DNA from: CAZOSF01 sp964582415
GTDB taxonomy: Bacteria; Bacteroidota; Bacteroidia; Flavobacteriales; Flavobacteriaceae
Reading direction: 5' to 3'
Length of the DNA: 54,691 nucleotides
NCBI GenBank assembly: GCA_964582415.1
Contig: CAZOSF010000007.1
Span: 1-54,691, forward strand
Shown piece after piece: positions 51,111-54,691 of this stretch. The notes below the pieces were generated by a model. That model searched no databases. It saw only the letters and a program-made list of their open reading frames with translations, and had not been told where the DNA came from. A program made the translations under genes and the position numbers. Position 1 is the first letter of the stretch. Each line of letters begins with the position of its first letter.

Positions 51111-53069
51111 TTAGGCAAGGTCAAAACGATCTAACATCATCACCTTGTTCCAAGCGGCTACAAAATCGTTGACAAATTTCTCTCCTGAATCGGCACAACC
51201 ATATACTTCAGCTTGTGCCCGCAATTCAGAGTTAGAACCAAATACCAAATCGGCACGGGTTCCTGTCCATTTCAATTCACCGGTCTTACGATCTTTTCCT
51301 TCATAAAGGTTCGTATCGTTAGTAGGTTCCCACTTGATATCCATATCCAAGATATGCTTGAAGAAATCATTGGTAAGAACTCCTACTTTATCGGTGAACA
51401 CACCGTGTTTAGAACCATCGTAGTTAGTACCTAATACTCGCATACCTCCAACCAATACGGTCATTTCTGGAGCGGTTAGGTTCAGCAACTGCGCTTTGTC
51501 TACCAACAATTCTTCTGCTTTTACGTCATAGGTTGTCGCATAATAATTGCGGAAACCATCGGCAGCAGGCTTTAGGTAATTGAACTGTTCCACATCGGTT
51601 TGTGCCTGTGTTGCATCGGTACGACCAGGAGTGAAAGGAACTTTCACATCATATCCTGCGTCTTTGGCAGCTTTTTCAACGGCGGCACAACCTCCTAAAA
51701 CGATCAAATCGGCAAGGGATACCATTTCATTGGTTGGGTGAGCAGCGTTGAACTCATGTTGGATACGCTCTAAAGTATCCAAAACTCTAGCCAATTGTTT
51801 TGGGTTGTTTACTTCCCAGCTTTTCTGAGGCTCTAAACGGACACGGGCACCATTGGCACCACCCCGCTTATCAGAACCACGGAACGTAGAGGCAGAGGCC
51901 CAAGCGGTGCTTACCAATTCGGAAACGGTCAAGCCAGAAGACATAATATTCTTCTTCAACTCTTCAGCTTCTTCTTTGGTAATCAGGGCGTGTGATACTG
52001 TTGGAACAGGATCTTGCCACAGCAATTCTTCGTGGGGTACTTCTGGACCAAGATAACGGGAAACCGGTCCCATATCGCGGTGGGTTAGTTTGAACCAAGC
52101 ACGTGCGAAAGCATCCGCAAAAGCATCTGGGTTTTCCAAGAAATGTCTTGATATTTTTTCATATTCAGGATCGAAACGAAGTGACAAGTCGGTTGTCAAC
52201 ATCGTTGGTCGGTGTTTTTTATTAGGATCGAAAGCATCCGGGATGATTTCAGGAGCATCTTTGGCTACCCATTGCTTGGCGCCTGCAGGACTCTTGGTAA
52301 GTTCCCATTCGTAGCCAAATAGATTTTCAAAGAAGTTATTGCTCCATTGGGTAGGAGTCTTGGTCCAAGTCACCTCAGGTCCACCGGTAATGGCATCNNN
52401 NNNNNNNNNNNNNNNNNNNNNNNNNNNNNNNNNNNNNNNNNNNNNNNNNNNNNNNNNNNNNNNNNNNNNNNNNNNNNNNNNNNNNNNNNNNNNNNNNGCA
52501 CGGCCACCACCAAAACCAAAGGTCTTGAAGCCCATGGATTCCAAGGCGACGTTTCCAGCCAACACCATCAAATCGGCCCAGGAGATTTTTTTGCCATATT
52601 TCTGTTTGATAGGCCATAGCAATCTACGGGCCTTGTCTAGGTTGGCATTATCTGGCCAGCTGTTCAAAGGGGCGAAACGTTGTTGTCCAGTACCGGCACC
52701 TCCACGTCCGTCACCCACTCGGTAGGTTCCGGCTGCGTGCCATGCCATACGTACGAAGAGACCACCATAGTGACCAAAGTCGGCTGGCCACCAGTCTTGT
52801 GAATCGGTCATTAATGCTTCTAGGTCTTTTTTAAGTGCCCAATAGTCCAACGACTTGAATTCTTCGGCATAGTTGAAATCGGGACCCATAGGGTTGGATT
52901 TCTCCGAATTTTGTCGAAGGATATTTACTTTCAATTGGTTCGGCCACCAGTCACGGTTGCGCGTTCCGCCACCCGCACCGTGGCTCATGAAAGGGCACTT
53001 TGAGATGTCTGCTGGATTGTTGACATCATACGCCTTTCCATTGGATTGTGCGTGCTCGTTATTTCCCAT
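51111..53069 (-). CDS. katG: Catalase-peroxidase HPI (KatG), interrupted by gap
   Basis: The N-terminal domain has the distal heme pocket Arg107, Trp110 and His111 (FVRMAWHAAGTYR) and the MGFKTFGFGGGR segment; then a 100-N gap (52398-52497); then DAITGGPEVTW, TQWSNNFFENLFGYEWELTKSPAGA and the C-terminal domain. KatG family proteins are about 730-750 residues and normally have about 130 residues between those two landmarks, including the crosslink Tyr and Met and the proximal His (GGHTFGKTHG). These are missing only because of the gap. It degrades H2O2 using heme. A candidate operator lies upstream. Confidence 0.93.
   Translation of the reverse strand: MGNNEHAQSNGKAYDVNNPADISKCPFMSHGAGGGTRNRDWWPNQLKVNILRQNSEKSNPMGPDFNYAEEFKSLDYWALKKDLEALMTDSQDWWPADFGHYGGLFVRMAWHAAGTYRVGDGRGGAGTGQQRFAPLNSWPDNANLDKARRLLWPIKQKYGKKISWADLMVLAGNVALESMGFKTFGFGGGRXXXXXXXXXXXXXXXXXXXXXXXXXXXXXXXXXXDAITGGPEVTWTKTPTQWSNNFFENLFGYEWELTKSPAGAKQWVAKDAPEIIPDAFDPNKKHRPTMLTTDLSLRFDPEYEKISRHFLENPDAFADAFARAWFKLTHRDMGPVSRYLGPEVPHEELLWQDPVPTVSHALITKEEAEELKKNIMSSGLTVSELVSTAWASASTFRGSDKRGGANGARVRLEPQKSWEVNNPKQLARVLDTLERIQHEFNAAHPTNEMVSLADLIVLGGCAAVEKAAKDAGYDVKVPFTPGRTDATQAQTDVEQFNYLKPAADGFRNYYATTYDVKAEELLVDKAQLLNLTAPEMTVLVGGMRVLGTNYDGSKHGVFTDKVGVLTNDFFKHILDMDIKWEPTNDTNLYEGKDRKTGELKWTGTRADLVFGSNSELRAQAEVYGCADSGEKFVNDFVAAWNKVMMLDRFDLA
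52398..52497. other. Assembly gap (100 N)
   Basis: Exactly 100 N inside katG. Family comparison says about 390 bases are missing, so the N count is not the true length. Confidence 0.95.
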
Positions 53070-53118
53070 TGTTGTGTAAGAGTTTAATTATCGTTATGTA
53101 GTATTTTTCGAAGTCTTA

Positions 53119-53126
53119 CAAAGTTA
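53119..53126 (-). promoter_or_regulatory. Candidate -7 box of katG
   Basis: Read on the minus strand this is TAACTTTG, an exact TAnnTTTG match and the same octamer as the zapA operon promoter. It is 50 bases before the katG start. No TTG occurs at the -33 position, which suits a promoter that needs an activator. Confidence 0.4.
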
Positions 53127-53178
53127 AAAGTTTAGGGGCAGAAAGGCTAGTAAACTTATCTATAAATTCAATTTTATG

Positions 53179-53193
53179 ATAGATATACCCTAT
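53179..53193. promoter_or_regulatory. OxyR-like operator upstream of katG
   Basis: ATAG-N7-CTAT (ATAGATATACCCTAT) is one OxyR-type half-element. A second CTAT lies 15 bases upstream of it, as part of a 7-bp inverted repeat TATCTAT / ATAGATA (53158-53164 and 53179-53185). OxyR activates katG-type genes in many bacteria; in Bacteroides it is known to control catalase. The second half-site is imperfect. Confidence 0.35.
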
Positions 53194-53334
53194 GGTAAAA
53201 TGAATAATCAATAATTAAATTAAATAGGATTAAAATTAAATACAAATTCCCGTATTTATTGGCCTTACCATGATTCTTGTCATAAAAATTTAAGAGGTTC
53301 TCGCGTAGTTTTAAAGATTCAAAAATCCATAATC

Positions 53335-54222
53335 ATGAGAACTTTGTATTTAGTAGTAGCGACTATTTTTCTGTTCAGTATTTCAGGAATTTCCCAGGAG
53401 ATTTCTCCTTTCATCAAGGTGGGAGAGAGCGGGCATACTGTATCAGTGATGTCCGGAACCATTAAGAACGTTTTAAAAAGCCATAATTTCGAAGTCTTGG
53501 GTGACTACAATCCCGCTAGTAATCCAAATTTAGGCGTTATTGCTTTTACCCGAAATGATTTGAAAAATACCGTCGTAAAAGTAAAAGACCGCGGCGCCTT
53601 GGCCGCCGTTCTAAAAATAGGCTTGGTAAAAGAGGGGAACACCCTAACGATATCCTATACCAATCCAGAATACATTTTAAGGGCGTATTTGGGTAATGAC
53701 TACGGAAAGTATGAAACCCTGTTCACAAGCTTTTCCAATGACGTTAAAAAAGCCCTATCCCAGTTTGGAAACGATTTCACTCCTTTTGGTGGGGCTGTGG
53801 AAAAGGACAAGTTGAAAAAGTACCATTATAAAATCATGATGCCCTATTTCACAGATCCTGTGGAATTGCGCGAATTTGCCAGTTTTGAAGAAGGCGTGGC
53901 TACCATTGAAAAGAATTTGAAAGCTAAAAAAGGAAATACCGTATTGGTGTATAAATTGGTGTATAGCTCCCCCAAAGTAGCTGTATTTGGTGTGGGTCTG
54001 GAAGATGATGAAGACGGGGAATCCCATTTCTTGCCAAAAATAGGGGAGGCCCATGCGGCTGCGTTGCCCTATGAGATCATCCTTCAAGGAAAAACGGCTA
54101 CCATGTTGCACGGAAAATATCGTATCGCCTTGCACTGGCCCGATCTTACCATGGGAACCTTTATGAAAATTATGAGCACCCCCGGGGATATCGAAGATGC
54201 CCTAGAGGAGTTGTGTAATTAG
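53335..54222 (+). CDS. Secreted protein with two DUF302 domains
   Basis: 295 residues with a signal peptide (MRTLYLVVATIFLFSISGISQ). Two halves each resemble DUF302: one around 35-140 (HNFEVLGDYNPASN, LAAVLKIGLVKEGNTLTISYTNPEYILRAYLGNDY) and one around 180-290 (ATIEKNLKAKKGNTVLVYKLVYSSPKVAVFGVGL, HAAALPYEIILQGKTATMLHGKYRIALHWPDLTMGTFMKI). DUF302 binds small ligands or lipids in some proteins; the function is unknown here. It is divergent from katG across 265 bases. Confidence 0.78.
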   Translation: MRTLYLVVATIFLFSISGISQEISPFIKVGESGHTVSVMSGTIKNVLKSHNFEVLGDYNPASNPNLGVIAFTRNDLKNTVVKVKDRGALAAVLKIGLVKEGNTLTISYTNPEYILRAYLGNDYGKYETLFTSFSNDVKKALSQFGNDFTPFGGAVEKDKLKKYHYKIMMPYFTDPVELREFASFEEGVATIEKNLKAKKGNTVLVYKLVYSSPKVAVFGVGLEDDEDGESHFLPKIGEAHAAALPYEIILQGKTATMLHGKYRIALHWPDLTMGTFMKIMSTPGDIEDALEELCN

Positions 54223-54268
54223 GAGTTAGGCGTAAAGTGTGATGCGTCAAGCGTTCTAGGTAAAATAG

Positions 54269-54297
54269 AAAGAAGCCCAATTGGGCTTCTTTTTTTG
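54269..54297 (+). terminator. Terminator of the DUF302 gene
   Basis: Perfect 12-bp inverted repeat AAAGAAGCCCAA / TTGGGCTTCTTT with no spacer, followed by a T run; it can act on both strands of the convergent pair. Confidence 0.85.
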
Positions 54298-54313
54298 TAC
54301 TATGTATTTCGAC

Positions 54314-54691
54314 TTAATACTGGATGGTTCCCTCTCCATAATTGGTATAGGTGCCACAGAGTCCACAGTTGGGATCAAATACGGTAGTGGTATATAAATC
54401 GAATTGACCACTGGCTTCTTCAAATCTTCCTGTGCCTCCAATAAAGGCAAAGGTTTCAAATACTTCTCCATTGTCGCCAATGCCCTGAGCGATGGTTTCT
54501 ATAAATAACTCATCCCCATTGGCGGCGAATATTGTCCCAGAGATATAAAGAGGTCCCGATGGGGGTAGAAAGCACCAGGTGAGTTCTACTGTAAAAAGTC
54601 CGGCGTGCGTGGCATTCCCGCCTCCTTCCAATTGGATTTGCACCGGAAGATCACAGGAACCATCGGGTTGTACGGCTTCAAAGGTTCCATA
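54314..54691 (-). CDS. C-terminal part of a secreted protein running off the window
   Basis: 125 codons are visible with the frame open to the right edge of the window, so the start and any signal peptide lie outside. The sequence is beta-rich, with FAFIGGTGRFEEASGQ, a motif recurring in allene-oxide-cyclase-like/lipocalin-like barrels and some flavobacterial secreted proteins. Two Cys near the end (NCGLCG) are notable. A GTG at 54643 is in frame but is not taken as the start. The function is not recognised. Confidence 0.6.
   Translation of the reverse strand, partial: YGTFEAVQPDGSCDLPVQIQLEGGGNATHAGLFTVELTWCFLPPSGPLYISGTIFAANGDELFIETIAQGIGDNGEVFETFAFIGGTGRFEEASGQFDLYTTTVFDPNCGLCGTYTNYGEGTIQY

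Noticed and set aside
51111..53069. Loss of KatG active-site residues as a real mutation
   Set aside because: The missing Tyr, Met and proximal His all fall in the 100-N gap, so their absence reflects assembly only.

Overview
This window is about 54.7 kb of chromosome from a member of the Bacteroidota, most likely a marine Flavobacteriaceae. The evidence is four secreted proteins with type IX secretion (T9SS) type A C-terminal sorting domains, TonB/ExbD and OmpA proteins, families typical of the group (DUF6048, DUF6452, DUF4268, CD225 plus DUF2752, SemiSWEET), moderately low GC, and promoters of the Bacteroidota type (TTTG then TAnnTTTG). I see no rRNA, tRNA, CRISPR array, insertion sequence or prophage. 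Four runs of exactly 100 N (8537-8636, 21026-21125, 29712-29811, 52398-52497) break genes; the KatG comparison shows that at least that one is a placeholder for a longer missing stretch.

Layout. 1-7.7 kb: TrhA/hemolysin III membrane protein, ZIP metal transporter with DUF4268 protein, a THUMP methyltransferase, the rlmD-DUF6452-DUF6048 operon, rocD, and a CD225-DUF2752 pair. 7.8-15.8 kb: a T9SS cargo protein (gapped), an Smr-domain protein, a thrombospondin-3-repeat lipoprotein, an IscS-like cysteine desulfurase, and an M23 peptidase followed by a TonB-dependent receptor. 15.9-18.3 kb: a cell-division and RNA block made of a coiled-coil protein, zapA, a probable 6S RNA and rny, with a near-ideal promoter. 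18.3-27.9 kb: aldo/keto reductase, xerD, outer-membrane beta-barrel protein, a gene truncated by a gap, an OmpA / membrane-anchored HhH / sodium symporter operon, DinB, DUF2461, a conserved small protein and a succinate-semialdehyde dehydrogenase. 28-38.5 kb: VPS10/BNR-repeat protein, LolA-like secreted protein, acyl-CoA thioesterase, MscS channel with DUF3817, D-Ala-D-Ala dipeptidase, SDR, OmpA lipoprotein, small membrane protein, secreted protein, orphan ExbD and a secreted protein with a glutaredoxin-like tail. 38.6-49.9 kb: three T9SS cargo genes in a row (BNR protein, S8 subtilase, M36 fungalysin); the last two share a duplicated C-terminal module of about 560 residues. 50-54.7 kb: SemiSWEET, GDSL esterase, katG (gapped), DUF302 protein and a partial secreted protein at the window edge.

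The genes are mostly chromosomal housekeeping and envelope functions plus an exported-protease cluster. The best leads are the duplicated, base-composition-contrasted cargo tails, the probable 6S RNA between zapA and rny, the OmpA/HhH/symporter operon, and an OxyR-like site upstream of katG. I did not find a clear defence system or other wholly new machinery. No gene-free stretch exceeds 300 bases; the longest is 53070-53334 (265 bases).
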